Shown here: positions 44,452 to 56,481 of the stretch, one piece after another
How the letters are laid out: each line of letters starts with the position of its first letter
How positions within the stretch are numbered: position 1 is the first letter of the stretch
Source of the DNA: Conchocele bisecta
Taxonomy: Eukaryota > Mollusca > Bivalvia > Lucinida > Thyasiridae
Assembly: GCA_029237695.1 (NCBI GenBank)
Contig: CM055266.1
Span: forward strand, 116,577,370 to 116,641,369
Reading direction: 5' to 3'
Length of the DNA: 64,000 bases
Notes under the pieces: model-generated
Database searches by the model: none
What the model was told of the DNA's origin: nothing
What the model saw: the letters and a program-made list of their open reading frames with translations, nothing else
Made by a program: the position numbers and the translations under genes

Positions 44452-44935
44452 GTAGCTGTGACTCGTGAAATGGGGTATAGCTCCTGATCAAATAGTACAC
44501 TCCTGTCGCCTGATAGCGATCTATATTGCTTGTTAGAATAGAAGCAGGAATGGTGTTTCATTGATGGAATGCAGAACAGTGCAGATCCTGATCAGACTGC
44601 GAATCCACAGGCTGATCTGGATTTACATTGGTCACATACCCCATAAGCCCTAATTTTTCCAGTCACAGTCACATATAATGGCAATACAAAGTTCTATGCT
44701 GATTGATAACACACAATTTATATCGCTTGCCTGTATTCTTATGCCATGCTATCTCATTGGACTTGGAGCTAGATTATGCAAATAGGTCCTCATAAATCTC
44801 CCATTCTTCATGTTCCTGGATGTACATCATCAAGGAAACAAAACCCAGCATCCAGATTACCGATATTTATGACAGTGACTGTTGAAAAATTGGGGCTTAT
44901 GGCCTGTGCGACCTGTGCAGACCCAGATCAGCCAA
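44452..44935. mobile_element. Family D foldback plus a left-half fragment
   Basis: 44452-44673 runs TTGTAGCTGTGACTCGTGA to TCCAGTCACAGTCACATATA, inverted relative to most copies. 44868-44935 is a D left arm only (CAGTGACTGTTG, GGGGCTTATGG). Confidence 0.65.
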
Positions 44936-44985
44936 AACATCTATTGCTGTAGTAGGTTTTCCACGAGTCAGCCAAACACCTGGGG

Positions 44986-45223
44986 GCCGTTTCACTTTGT
45001 ACGACTAAAATGTTCGTAAGTGCAAAATTACGATAGTCTGTAAATTTCATATTAACAATGTTTTCTTGTAAATAATTTATGGATTTACATTTATTGAGCA
45101 TAGGCTGCATATGCAGCCTATGCTCAATAAATGTAAATCCATAAATTTAAATGAATAGACGATCTTAAATTTGAACTTACGAACATTTTAGTCGTAAGAA
45201 GTTTAGTGAAACGGGCCCCTGGG
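44986..45223. mobile_element. Family E foldback, near full length
   Basis: GGGGGCCGTTTCACTTTGTA and AAGTTTAGTGAAACGGGCCC. A perfect 44-bp core palindrome around ATGCAGCCTATGC is centred at 45113. Confidence 0.8.
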
Positions 45224-45786
<563 letters not shown>

Positions 45787-46420
45787 GTATCAGAGACTAA
45801 AAAATACATTCATTCACCATTACCCCAAGTATTTTTTATTGACATTATACATTTTATATCCAACATAAATTTCCACACTGATATCACACTGATATCAGGG
45901 GTGATCGCTAACCGTGTTTCCTTAAAATGTTAACGAACATTACTATTTATTCTCTGTATTTATTATGCCCCACCACAATAGTGGAGGGGGCATTTAGTGT
46001 TACCCTTGTCCGTCCGTCCCATCCGTCCGTCACAAAACTGTAACGCTCGAGTAAAAAAAAAAATTCACTTGGAATTTGGCCTCATTTATTATCAAAGCGA
46101 TATGTGGGGCATCCGTGTTCTATGAACACATTTTCTAGTTTTTGATATGCAATGATCATACTTTATAATCTGTCGAAAATATTACTTTTTCAGGTGACAC
46201 ATTTAGTTAGTATAAATAATAAAAAAAATATAATGCCTCATTTGCATATGAAAATAGCCTGATACCAACGCGAGTCACTATCAGTAAAATAAATATTACT
46301 AAATGATTATATCTGTAAAGCAGGCACTCGTAAAGTTTAGAAATGGTGGAATAATGACACACTTATTTAATTCCTATAAGAACATTTGTGCCTACTGAGT
46401 GGGCATGTACCTTTAAGCTA
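45787..46420. mobile_element. Family T element with a J fragment inserted
   Basis: T landmarks CATTCATTCACCATTACCCC, ATAAATTTCCACACTGATAT and AAATGGTGGAATAATGACAC, with GAGTGGGCATGTACCTTTAA as the right end. 45963-46140 is a J fragment in inverse (GGGGCATCC with GTGTTCTATGAACAC) placed exactly where the T copy at about 1788 reads straight through. Confidence 0.7.
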
Positions 46421-46567
46421 ACAATATCGGCCAATTTTTAAAAAAAAAAATTGAGATTTCATGTAGCTGCTTGATAACATCTGTTATTTAGTATACTAAT
46501 TTGTATTATTAATGCCAAATATGTTTTTGTGCGTGGAAATTTGATTGAGAAACATCTAATACTGCCT

Positions 46568-46785
46568 TTAACCCTTTCAACACCACAGACCTCTATAGAG
46601 ACAATGTTTGCAAACAGTGCAGATCCAGATGAGCCGGCTCGTAACGAGCCGTCTCATCAGGATCTCCACTGTTTGTTAATAATTTTAAACGTCGTACAGA
46701 TTACCCTTTTAGAAGAATGGGATAATTTGAATGAACAAAATTAATGAAATAGCGTGAAACATTGGCAGTGGAATATTAATTAACA
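46568..46785. mobile_element. Family B TTAA foldback, right end decayed
   Basis: TTAACCCTTTCAACACCA at the left. GAGCCGGCTCGTAACGAGCC and AAACGTCGTACAGATTACC match the 38288-38521 copy in inverse. The right terminal repeat is lost. Confidence 0.75.
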
Positions 46786-48108
46786 CTCGATATTACAATG
46801 TTTGAAACTGTGGGAATACGGCTTTTAAACTGAAAATACGGTTTTCAAGTATGAAAAATATCTTTACAACGCAAACTACTTTTTAACAAGAGTGCCGCAA
46901 GTCACAAAATACGCCCGTCGAATATGGGCCAGACAGCGAAGATGCAGAAATGTGAAGCTGTCACCAAGGCAAGAAACATTAATGAGAATTTGAAAGTCTA
47001 TAGCATTATTTCTTCATCTCATTGTGCTAAACATGTATACTAATTTAGGCAGAGATAGAAAAGTAGAGTGTAAAGTAGAAATGATAGGGAATTGGATACA
47101 ATAACGATACAAAGGTGATATTTTTGTTAAAAAATATATTTTCGGCATAAAAACACCAAGGTGCACATCTTCAATATGTGTAGAAGACGTGTGTATAGTT
47201 TCAGAACGATCGACTGAACGGTTTCGGAGGAGTTGTGTACACAAACTCTGTACCGTATATAGAATTGTATAGAAAAATGTAGAAAAAATGGCTAAGTTAA
47301 AAAGGTGATATTTTTGTTAAAAAATATTTTTTCGCCATAGAAACACCAAGGTGCACATCTTCAATATGTGTAGAAGACGTGTGCATAGTTTCAGATCGAT
47401 CGACTGAAAGGTTTCGGAGGAGTTGTGTACACAAACTCTGTACCGTATATAGAAATGTATAGAAAAATGAAGAAAAAATGGTTTCGGAGGAGTTGTGTAC
47501 ACGAACTATGCGCTTTTTCTTCAGAGCCCGCCCGCCGTGCGGTAAAACATAATACGTACCGTTTTTTAAAAACGGTTGTATAAAAATCGGTGAAAATGTC
47601 ATGGCGACAAGGAAGACAATTCCAGAGCCGGGCTCATATTTAAAATATGTACCTGTTCTGATGCTGTTCTTGGTCTGCAACATTACTATTCTAGCGTCCA
47701 TTGAAAATGACGAACCAGGTGAATACTGTTAATCTTGCGGCAACTGTCAACCATTGTGTGTACCAACAGTCGGTAGCAAGATAAAACTATGACAACCTAT
47801 TTAATTCAGCCCTCATGACAGTGGGAATTCTGGTCAGCTTCTTGAATTGTCTAAATTTTGTGTTATTGTTAATCGTATTATTTTCTTGTTTATTTATTTA
47901 TGTAAAATGTGTTTTATCTATTATATTTTAATATTATGAGACGAATATCAGCATAATAAATTATATACCGGTAATGTGGAATTATTTTTTATGAAACAAG
48001 TGATTTTATTAAATTGGTCATGCTGATAAATGAGGTATGATGCGGGTGCTAATGTAAATACTAAATCAGCAAAGAGCGTAAATACTGTTATATGGTCATA
48101 AAAGAAAA
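46786..48108. repeat. Tandem 190-bp units (47105-47510) in otherwise unique DNA
   Basis: AAGGTGCACATCTTCAATAT at about 47159 repeats at 47349, period 190, with GGTTTCGGAGGAGTTGTGTA in each unit and a third partial copy. An AACAAGAGTGCCGCAAGTCA head lies at 46882. 47520-48108 is unique. No gene is seen. Confidence 0.6.
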
Positions 48109-48210
48109 TTTGTTGTTTTCAGTGTAAGATCGAATTATCTTTCGTGAAAATATTACGGTTGGTGTTCACTTGATGAATAATAATTCGATCTTACACTGAA
48201 AACAACAAAT
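48109..48210. repeat. Hairpin element with perfect 30-bp arms
   Basis: Arms 48109-48139 and 48179-48210 (TTCAGTGTAAGATCGAATTA and inverse) flank a loop of about 40 bp. Confidence 0.8.
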
Positions 48211-48283
48211 ATCCTCTATTTATTATGAGGATAAACAGCAACTCGCACTATCCACATAATGCAGAATCAATACAAACAAGTCA

Positions 48284-49940
48284 CGTGGTACACTGCGGTC
48301 AGTCACATGGATAGTCACAGGTGGTACACTGTAGTCAGTCACATGGATAGTCACAGGTGGTACACTGTAGTCAGTCACATGGATAGTCACAGGTGGTACA
48401 CTGTGGTCAGTCACATGGATAGTCACAGGTGGTACACTGTAGTCAGTCACATCACAGGTGGTACACTGTAGTCAGTCACATGGATAGTCACAGGTGGTAC
48501 ACTGTAGTCAGTCACATGGATAGTCACAGGTGGTACACTGTGGTCAGTCACATGGATAGTCACAGGTGGTACACTGCAGTCAGTCACATGGATAGTCACA
48601 GGTGGTACACTGCGGTCAGTCACATGGATAGTCACAGGTGGTACACTGCAGTCAGTCACTGGATAGTCACAGGTGGTACACTGCAGTCAGTCACATGGAT
48701 AGTCACAGGTGGTACACTGCAGTCAGTCACATGGGTAGTCACAGGTGGTACACTGTGGTCAGTCACATGGATAGTCACAGGTGGTACACTGCAGTCAGTC
48801 ACATGGATAGTCACAGGTGGTACACTGTGGTCAGTCACATGGATAGTCACAGGTGGTACACTGCGGTCAGTCACATGGATAGTCACAGGTGGTACACTGC
48901 GGTCAGTCACATGGATAGTCACAGGTGGTACACTGCAGTCAGTCACATGGATAGTCACAGGTGGTACACTGTGGTCAGTCATGGATAGTCACAGGTGGTA
49001 CACTGCGGTCAGTCACATGGATAGTCACAGGTGGTACACTGTGGTCAGTCACATGGATAGTCACAGGTGGTACACTGCGGTCAGTCACATGGATAGTCAC
49101 AGGTGGTACACTGTAGTCAGTCACATGGATAGTCACAGGTGGTACACTGCGGTCAGTCACATGGATAGTCACAGGTGGTACACTGTAGTCAGTCACATGG
49201 ATAGTCACAGGTGGTACACTGCAGGTCAGTCACATGGATAGTCACAGGTGGTACACTGCGGTCAGTCACATGGATAGTCACAGGTGGTACACTGCGGGTC
49301 AGTCACATGGATAGTCACAGGTGTACACTGTGGTCAGTCACATGGATAGTCCAGGTGGTACACTGTGGTCAGTCACATGGATAGTCACAGGTGGTACACT
49401 GCGGTCAGTCACATGGATAGTCACAGGTGGTACACTGCGGTCAGTCACATGGATAGTCACAGGTGGTACACTGCGGTCAGTCACATGGATAGTCACGGTG
49501 GTACACTGCGGTCAGTACATGGATAGTCACAGGTGTACACTGCGGTCAGTCACATGGATAGTCACAGGTGGTACACTGCGGTCAGTCACATGGATAGTCA
49601 CAGGTGGAAGACTGCAGTCAGTCACATGGATAGTCACAGGTGGTACACTGCAGTCAGTCACATGGATAGTCACAGGTGGTACACTGCAGTCAGTCACATG
49701 GATAGTCACAGGTGGTACACTGCGGTCAGTCACATGGATAGTCACAGGTGGTACACTGCGGTCAGTCACATGGATAGTCACAGGTGGTACACTGCGGTCA
49801 GTCACATGGATAGTCACAGGTGGTACACTGCAGTCAGTCACATGGATAGTCACAGGTGGTACACTGCGGTCAGTCACATGGATAGTCACAGGTGGTACAC
49901 TGCGGTCAGTCACATGCATAGTCACAGGTGGAAGACTCGG
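48284..49940 (+). repeat. 36-bp minisatellite, about 46 copies
   Basis: The unit is CACATGGATAGTCACAGGTG followed by GTACACTGCGGTCAGT. The main variable position is GCGGTC/GCAGTC/GTAGTC/GTGGTC; a few copies have 1-4 base indels. Because 36 is a multiple of three, two plus frames (period MDSHRWYTAVSH or GGTLRSVTWIVT) and a minus frame stay open for long stretches. I do not call these genes. Confidence 0.95.
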
Positions 49941-50018
49941 ACCTGTGACACAAAAAAATGCCCCATTGCAAAAAATCCTTTACCCCACCAACTTAGTCTC
50001 ATACAGTACTATGTTCTA

Positions 50019-50257
50019 TCAACTCTTTGCGTGCTAGCGGTGAAAATATCCGCCAAACAAATTTGGAGTATATGTTTTATTTCTCTCTGTAACTATGTCT
50101 TGTAATTTCATTAGAATTGAGTCCTCAGGACTCAATTCTAATTCCAAGACATATTCATGATATTTACAGGGAGAAATAAAATAAAATATGATGATTTCTT
50201 GTCCGCTAGTTTTGAACTATTTATAGCCCACAAATGTCCCAGCATGCAAAGAGTTAA
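50019..50257. mobile_element. Family C TTAA foldback MITE
   Basis: AACTCTTTGCGTGCTAG and AGCATGCAAAGAGTTAA. The hairpin GAATTGAGTCCTCAGG is centred at about 50128. The left TTAA reads TCAA. Confidence 0.8.
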
Positions 50258-50941
50258 TACTGTAATAGAACACTGTGTATTAGGTTACATTCCACCATTG
50301 ATTGCTACTATATAATTTAACAAAAACCTGTTGTGTCACCTGGATTTATTTAAAATACATATAGAATGGAATACTTTCTGTCAGACTAGCATTTTCATAA
50401 TGAATTAGCTTGTGGACAGTAAAATATGAGGAGAAAACAAGGTGTTGGCAATCATGTAAGAAATTCAGGATATGGACAAAATCCCCCAGGACATAATCCC
50501 CCCCATGATTTTTGACACAGGAGGACAAAATCCCCGTCTAAAATGCAGGTAGGACAAAATCCCCCCCCCCCATTCAAAATCACAGGTAGGACATATGGTT
50601 TGGGACCGACATCAGTATACAAATGTACAAACGATACATTCATATTCTTGTTTGACGTTTATTGTACAACTGAAAATACTTCATTAGATGTGCTTGTTTG
50701 ATTGTGCAACTGAAAATACTTCATTAAATGTGCTTGATGTTTGATGTTTATAGTGCAAATAAAAGTACTGAATATGACTTACCTTGATTCTGGACGAGGG
50801 GGGATTTTGTCCTACCTTGAATTTTGATGTGGGGGATTATGTCCTACCTGTGATTTTAGACAGGGGGGATTTTGTCCTCCAGTGTCAACAGTCATGGGGG
50901 GGGATTATGTCTGGGGGGGGGGGGGGATTTTGTCCTACACT
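50258..50941. repeat. Large inverted repeat with GGACAAAATCCCCC arms
   Basis: 50474-50600 has several GGACAAAATCCCCC / GGACATAATCCCCC blocks; 50797-50938 has the inverse (GGGGGATTTTGTCCTAC). The spacer contains a direct duplication CAACTGAAAATACTTCATTA (50668, 50705). Confidence 0.75.
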
Positions 50942-52110
50942 CAAGAAATTCCCATGACTCGGAAGGCATGCTTGATTAAAAAAGCAGACGCGAATGATAG
51001 GGCCACGTGACAGGCAGTAAAATGAAAATTCTCTCATAATTGTTGTTGCAGGAGTACATGTATATGTACTTCTAATAATTCCAATCTGAAATTCACCAGT
51101 AACCATAATTAGCAGTTAGCTCAAAGCAAGCAAAATGTTTCACACTATTTCTTCAATATGTACTACTTTCGACTGGAACACTATAGGACCATACTCGATT
51201 TACTGGAATGAAACCACTTTGTTATATTAGTTCTAATAGAACATAGTACTGAATGAGATCAAATGGGTGGGGTAATGGATTTTTTTGTAATGGGCATTTG
51301 TTTGTTTCACAGGTCAGAGTCTTTCACCTGTGATAGGGATGTCCAATAACATGTCTACCTCCGTGTTGCATTTTTAAATCGCTTCAATATATATAAATAA
51401 TGGACTAGATCAGTGGATGTTAATGGCCGAGATAGCCGAATTCTATCAATTTTAAAACTGCGCAGTGGAGCTGATTTAATTGGAAGCCCTGTAAATGACA
51501 CACAGAGTAGCCGGCACACTCTCTCTCCCGTTGAGACTTACTTATTCTAATTGGACGAATAATTGGCGATCTGTCTCACAATAGGATTACCCACTGATCT
51601 CTGCCCCCTAATTGATCCTCAGCAAGGCTACTAATTGATCTGATGATACATATATATATTATTATATATCACCCGCAACAAAAATGCGACAGAACGAAGG
51701 TTGCAACGGTAATAAAAACTTGACAACTACAACAAGCCAACATCATGATATTAAGTTCGATAAAAAAGGGAAATGGGTCAAAAGAATGCATCTTGCAACC
51801 AGCATAAACACAGATTAACCTGCACGTATGTGCAGGCTGATCTGTGGTTGATGCAGGTTGATACTCAAAAGTGTGTTTCCTCATATTCACCCAGTTCCGA
51901 TGATCAGAGTTGAGCTTGAAAAGCTACTGTTTATGAGTGTACAGCGATATGACCATTATCGTTCTATTGAGCGGCAGGCAATGTTCCTGTATTAACAATA
52001 GGCCCCCCGGGGATACAGCTCATGGATCTTCTTTATATGGAAGTTATGACAGCATATTCACTAACAACCGGTTGTATAATCATTAGAATACAAGCTCAAA
52101 TATCGTAAAC
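50942..52110. other. Unique DNA; cluster of homeodomain-type sites at 51470-51640
   Basis: This is the longest stretch without a recognised dispersed repeat. 51470-51640 holds five TAATTG/ATAATTGG cores and GGATTA. 51795-51860 is a short palindrome (CTGCACGTATGTGCAG). No gene is seen. It lies upstream of kinesin exon A with respect to kinesin transcription. Confidence 0.45.
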
Positions 52111-54411
52111 TACCAGTGTCTGTCCCAATTTTTGCTGCCGACGAACATTTGGCCATTAAACACATTAAATCTAAAAAATATTTAAAAGTAAGTACTTTTT
52201 CATCAATAACAAAACAAGAGGGCCATGATGGCCCTAATTCGCTCACCTGACTCCATGAACACCAGAGGAGAATGTGACGTGACATTGAGTTTATGTTTTA
52301 AAAAAATTGTGCTATTTTTAGATGGCGGTCATCTTGGATTAAGCGATGACTCTCATTTTACAACATCTGAAAATGCTTCACCCAGCATCGGCCATGTGGT
52401 TCATGAGAAAAAGACGTTAAAAATCTTGAATAAATGGACCTTTTGGTGGCCATCATGGATGACATAATCATCCGATTCTGACAAATATTGCACCAGAGTG
52501 ATCGCCTCATTGATACTTTCAATTTGATATATGACATGACCATATTCAGTCAAAAATAAAATTTGACCCCAATTTGACCCCACGGGCCACGCCCATTTTT
52601 GACCCCGGGGTCACCATTTTAACAACTTTCAAAGAGCAATGTACATCGATCATTCCTACCAAGTTTCGTCGAAATCCGGCTAGCGGTTCATGAGAAGAAG
52701 ATTTTTTAAGAATTTATGCTATTTTTAGACGGTGGCCATCTTGGATTAGCGATGACCTCCATTTTAACAAATCTGAAAAGGCTTCACCCATGGACCATAA
52801 CTTTTAAGTTTGGCTACCATGGGCCAAGCGGTTCATGTGAAGAAGAATTTTGAAATCTCTAATAAAAGAACGATCTTTTGACATTTCGGCGGCCATCTTG
52901 GATGACATAACAATCCGATTTGGACAAAAAATGTACCAGAGTGATCGCCTCATTGATACCTTCGATTTGATATATAACATGACCATATTCGGACAAAAAT
53001 AAAATTTGACCCCACGGGCCACGCCCATTTATGACCCCGGGGTCACCATTTTAACAACTTTGAAAGAGCATTGTACATCGATCATTCCTACCAAGTTTCG
53101 TCGAAATCCGGCTAACGGTTCATGAGATTTTTTAAGAATTTATGCTATTTTTAAATGGCGGCCATCTTGGATTAGCGATGACCTCCATTTTAACAAATCT
53201 GAAAAGGCTTCACACATGGACCATAACTTTTAAGTTTGGCTACCATGGGCCAAGCGGTTCATGAGAAGAAGAATTTTGAAATCTCTAATAAAAGAACCTT
53301 TTGACTTTTCGGCGGCCATCTTGGATGACATAACAATCCGATTTCGACAGAAAATGCACCAGAGTGATCGCCTCATTGATACCTTCAATTTGATATATGA
53401 CATGACCATATTCGGTCAAAAATAAAATTTGACCCCAATTTGACCCCACGGGCCATGCCCATTTTTGACCCCGGGGTCACCATTTTAACAACTTTGAAAG
53501 AGCAATGTACATCGATCATTCCTACCAAGTTTCGTCGATATCCGGCAAGCGGTTCAGGAGAAGAAGATTTTTTAAGAATTTATGCTATTTTTAGACGGCC
53601 ATCTTGGATTAGCGATGACCTCCATTTTAACAAATCTGAAAAGGCTTCACCCATGGACCATAACTTTTAAGTTTGGCTACCATGGGCCAAGCGGTTCATG
53701 TGAAGAAGAATTTTGAAATCTCTAATAAAAGAATGACCTTTTGTCCTTTCGGCGGCCATCTTGGACGACATAACAATCCGATTTCGACAAAAAATGCACC
53801 AGAGTGATCGCCTCATTGATACCTTAAATTTGATATATGAAATGACCATATTCAGTCAAAAATAAAATTTGACCCCAATTTGACCCCACGGGCCACGCCC
53901 ATTTTTGACCCCAGGGTCACCATTTTAACAACTTTGAAAGAGCAATGTACATCGATCATTCCTACCATGTTTTGTCGAAATCCGGTTGGCGGTTCTTGAG
54001 AAGAAGATTTTTTAAGAATTTGTGCTATTTTTAGACGGCAGCCATCTTGGATTACGTAATGACGTCATTTTAACAATTTTGTAATCCCCCTACCTAAGGA
54101 CCATGACCATGAAGTTTGGTGACTATAGACCCAATGGTTACCGAGGAGAAGACGTTTGAAAATGTTCACGGACGACGGACGACGACAGACGACGGACGAC
54201 GACGACGGACGACGGACACATTGCGGTAACAATAGCTCACATGAGCTTCGCTCAGGTGAGCTAAAAAGTCAGTTAAATTCCCATAGGAAAATATTTTTTT
54301 CACAATAAAATCAATATTATTTAAAAGTACTGACTTTTAAATATTTTTTAGATTTAATGTGTTTAATAGCCAAAAGTTAATCGGCAGCAAAACGTGGAAC
54401 AGACAGTAGTA
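52111..54411. mobile_element. H composite 2: tandem-unit core between inverted arms
   Basis: Inverted arms are 52111-52195 (GTGTCTGTCCCAATTTTTGC, CACATTAAATCTAAAAAATA) and about 54328-54411 (inverse). The core (about 52210-54268) starts AACAAGAG plus GGGCCATGATGGCCC, has about four ~430-bp units, a (GGACGAC)n tract (54170-54222), and ends GCTTCGCTCAGGTGAGCTAA. The core matches H composite 1 closely, but the arms are different sequences. Confidence 0.75.
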
Positions 54412-55239
54412 ATATGGGCCTTGCGACTGTAAGAATACTTCAGACAAATCGTGTATGATGGGAGCAGTGACTTGATATGTCTATATCACAGTGTGTGTAG
54501 ATTTCTGGACACCTTAATATCCACAACCAGTTACTTGGGCTGTCTAATTCCCATTGTGTAGCGATTCTGGTGTCTAATTCTCTGTATGTGTTTGCCAGAT
54601 GGGAACAACATTGATAGGTGCATATGAATCGGTAGTACTCTATCTTGTTTAAATCATTTTTTGGAAGAGCTACTTGCAAGGTTTGTTTGTTTGTTGGGGT
54701 TTAACGGCCTATCAACAGCTAAGGTCATTTAAGGCCGGGTCAATGGGTTTAGTACTAAATCCCATATATTACCTGTACAAGTACATGTTCAAGTACATGT
54801 ACAAATGGGGGTAAAATCCCAACATCAGAACTGAATATTTACAATAACAAAACTATATATTCAGCCCTGAAATCAGAACAATCCTGATCTGATGCCAGGT
54901 CCTCGCCACACCAGAATCACTTGGCCCCTCCCACCCAAAAGCAGTAGGATCTACTTTTATAATGGGCAATAACCCAATTCAACTCCCAGGTAACTAAAGA
55001 GCCAAAGATAAAAACGTACCTGAGGACTAAACCAAGCAAATTGTGATTCCTATAATGAGGAACCCATACCGTTAATTTACGCCGTCTCATTCGCCCGACC
55101 ACCACCCACGCTACTTGCAAGGAGACGAGGATAACTTAACTTACTGGTAATATACAATTTTTCTTCTCTACTATTCTGCTCAGATGTCAGTCTGTATGGT
55201 TCGTTACAATAAAACTAAACAGTTTGAAATGAATAAAAA
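54412..55239. repeat. Unique DNA, then an S repeat (54690-55125)
   Basis: S landmarks are GTTTAACGGCCTATCAACAG, AGGTCATTTAAGGCCGGG, ATTCAGCCCTGAAATCAGAA, CGCCACACCAGAATCACTTG. AAGTACATGTNCAAGTACAT is repeated inside at about 54780. 54412-54680 is unique, with no gene. Confidence 0.6.
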
Positions 55240-55495
55240 TTGAAAGTGAATGGATTTAACATTCCAGCGACAGCTAAGGCCAATATAGAGATGCTATCAC
55301 GGTTTCAAGTCTTATCCGAAAGCCCAGTGGGATGGAAATACTGTGAAAGTATTGTACATACCTTGGGCAGGGATTGAATCCCCAACCTCTGGTATAGAAC
55401 TGTTTGAATAAAATCTGCATCATATCCAACCCAGTGATTATCACTGGGTTGGATATGGTGCAGATTTTTATTCAAACTGTTCATACCAGATATGA
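55240..55495 (-). mobile_element. tRNA-type SINE cut by a perfect palindrome
   Basis: On the minus strand a B-box-like GGGATTCAATCCC, TACTTTCACAGTATTTCCAT and CACTGGGCTTTCGG match the SINE at 60410-60606. The head is replaced by a palindrome (55391-55492) with arms AATCTGCATCATATCCAACC / inverse and centre AGTGATTATCACT. Confidence 0.6.
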
Positions 55496-55866
55496 TGTAT
55501 ATTTAATTCAAACTGCTTTGATAAATTCAGTAATCCATTGACAAAAATAAAATATCTTTCCGCAATAATACAATATGTTCAGCAATTCTGCAAAAACCAG
55601 GAACTCAATTTTCCGACGTTTCGGCACAATTAAGGCCTTTATCAAGGATTAGTTTCTACTGAACGCTATGTGGCATCCATTTTAGATCTAAAACGGATGC
55701 CACTTAGTGTTCAGTAGAAACTAATTCCTTGATAAAGACCTTGTGCCGAAACGTCGGAAAAGTGGGTTGCTGGTTTTTGCAGAATTGTTGAAAAATAAAC
55801 TACACATCGAGTTTGAAATCTGGAAATACAATACAATTTCGACACAGAGATTATCTGGGGCTCTGA
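55496..55866. mobile_element. Palindrome with hammerhead-like/Penelope-type motifs, joined to a P end
   Basis: 55582-55789 is an inverted pair. Each arm contains, in its own orientation, a CCTTGATAAAG block, then GCCGAAACGTCGG. That arrangement resembles the CTGATGA...GAAAC core reported in Penelope-like retroelements, but TTGATAA replaces CTGATGA. 55790-55866 is a P-like right end (GAGATTATCTGGGGCTC). Confidence 0.5.
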
Positions 55867-56130
55867 TAATGTCCATTTTGTTCATGATTGCAAGGCACTT
55901 AAACACTGTCTTAGAGCACTCACATGCCCGAATTACCGTGAAATATCTCTAAACTGGACAACCTGGGGACTTCCCATAGCTCTGATAATGTCCATTTTGT
56001 TCACGATTGCAAGGCACTTAAACACGGTCTTAGAGCACTCACATGCCCGAATTACCGTGAAATATCTCTAAACTGGACAACCTGGGGACTTCCCATAGCG
56101 TGCAGGTTTAAGAGGTTCCACTGAATTTGC
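55861..56130. repeat. 119-bp tandem duplication containing a decayed family G end
   Basis: 55861-55979 and 55980-56098 differ at about two bases. Each has CTCTGATAATGTCCATTTTG and AAATATCTCTAAACTGGAC. AGGTTCCACTG follows at about 56111. Confidence 0.85.
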
Positions 56131-56181
56131 TTGCACACATGCCTGAATTACATAACATCGCTAAACTGGACACCCTGTGGA

Positions 56182-56427
56182 CTTACCCTTACACCACTAT
56201 CTTATTTTTTTTGTTGTATTTTGTTTATTTTCTATTTTCCATTTTTATCATCAAAAACATGCTTTGACATAATTTACAACATGCTTTGACAGCACTTCAG
56301 AATCATTTCCATTGGCCATTGGAAATGATTCTGAAGTGCTGTCAAACCATGTTTTTATTGAGAAATAAGGCAAGATATAAAAGCAACAGCAGACGACAAT
56401 TGTTGTGAGTAGCGGTCTAAGGGTTAA
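56182..56427. mobile_element. Family A TTAA foldback MITE
   Basis: TTACCCTTACACC and AGCGGTCTAAGGGTTAA. The hairpin GAATCATTTCCATTGG is centred at about 56318. The left target reads TTAC. Confidence 0.8.
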
Positions 56428-56481
56428 AGATGTTCCACAGTACTCGCAAAATGCAATCATGTTGCAAAAATAAACGTTATA

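Noticed and set aside
48284..49940. Regular 36-bp repeats recalling a CRISPR array
   Set aside because: Repeats are directly adjacent with no spacers, and the genome is eukaryotic.
48429..50037. Long open frames (270 and 238 codons) with a 12-residue repeat
   Set aside because: They are a by-product of a 36-bp satellite without stops. Frames are open on both strands at once and no start context or non-repeat domain is present.
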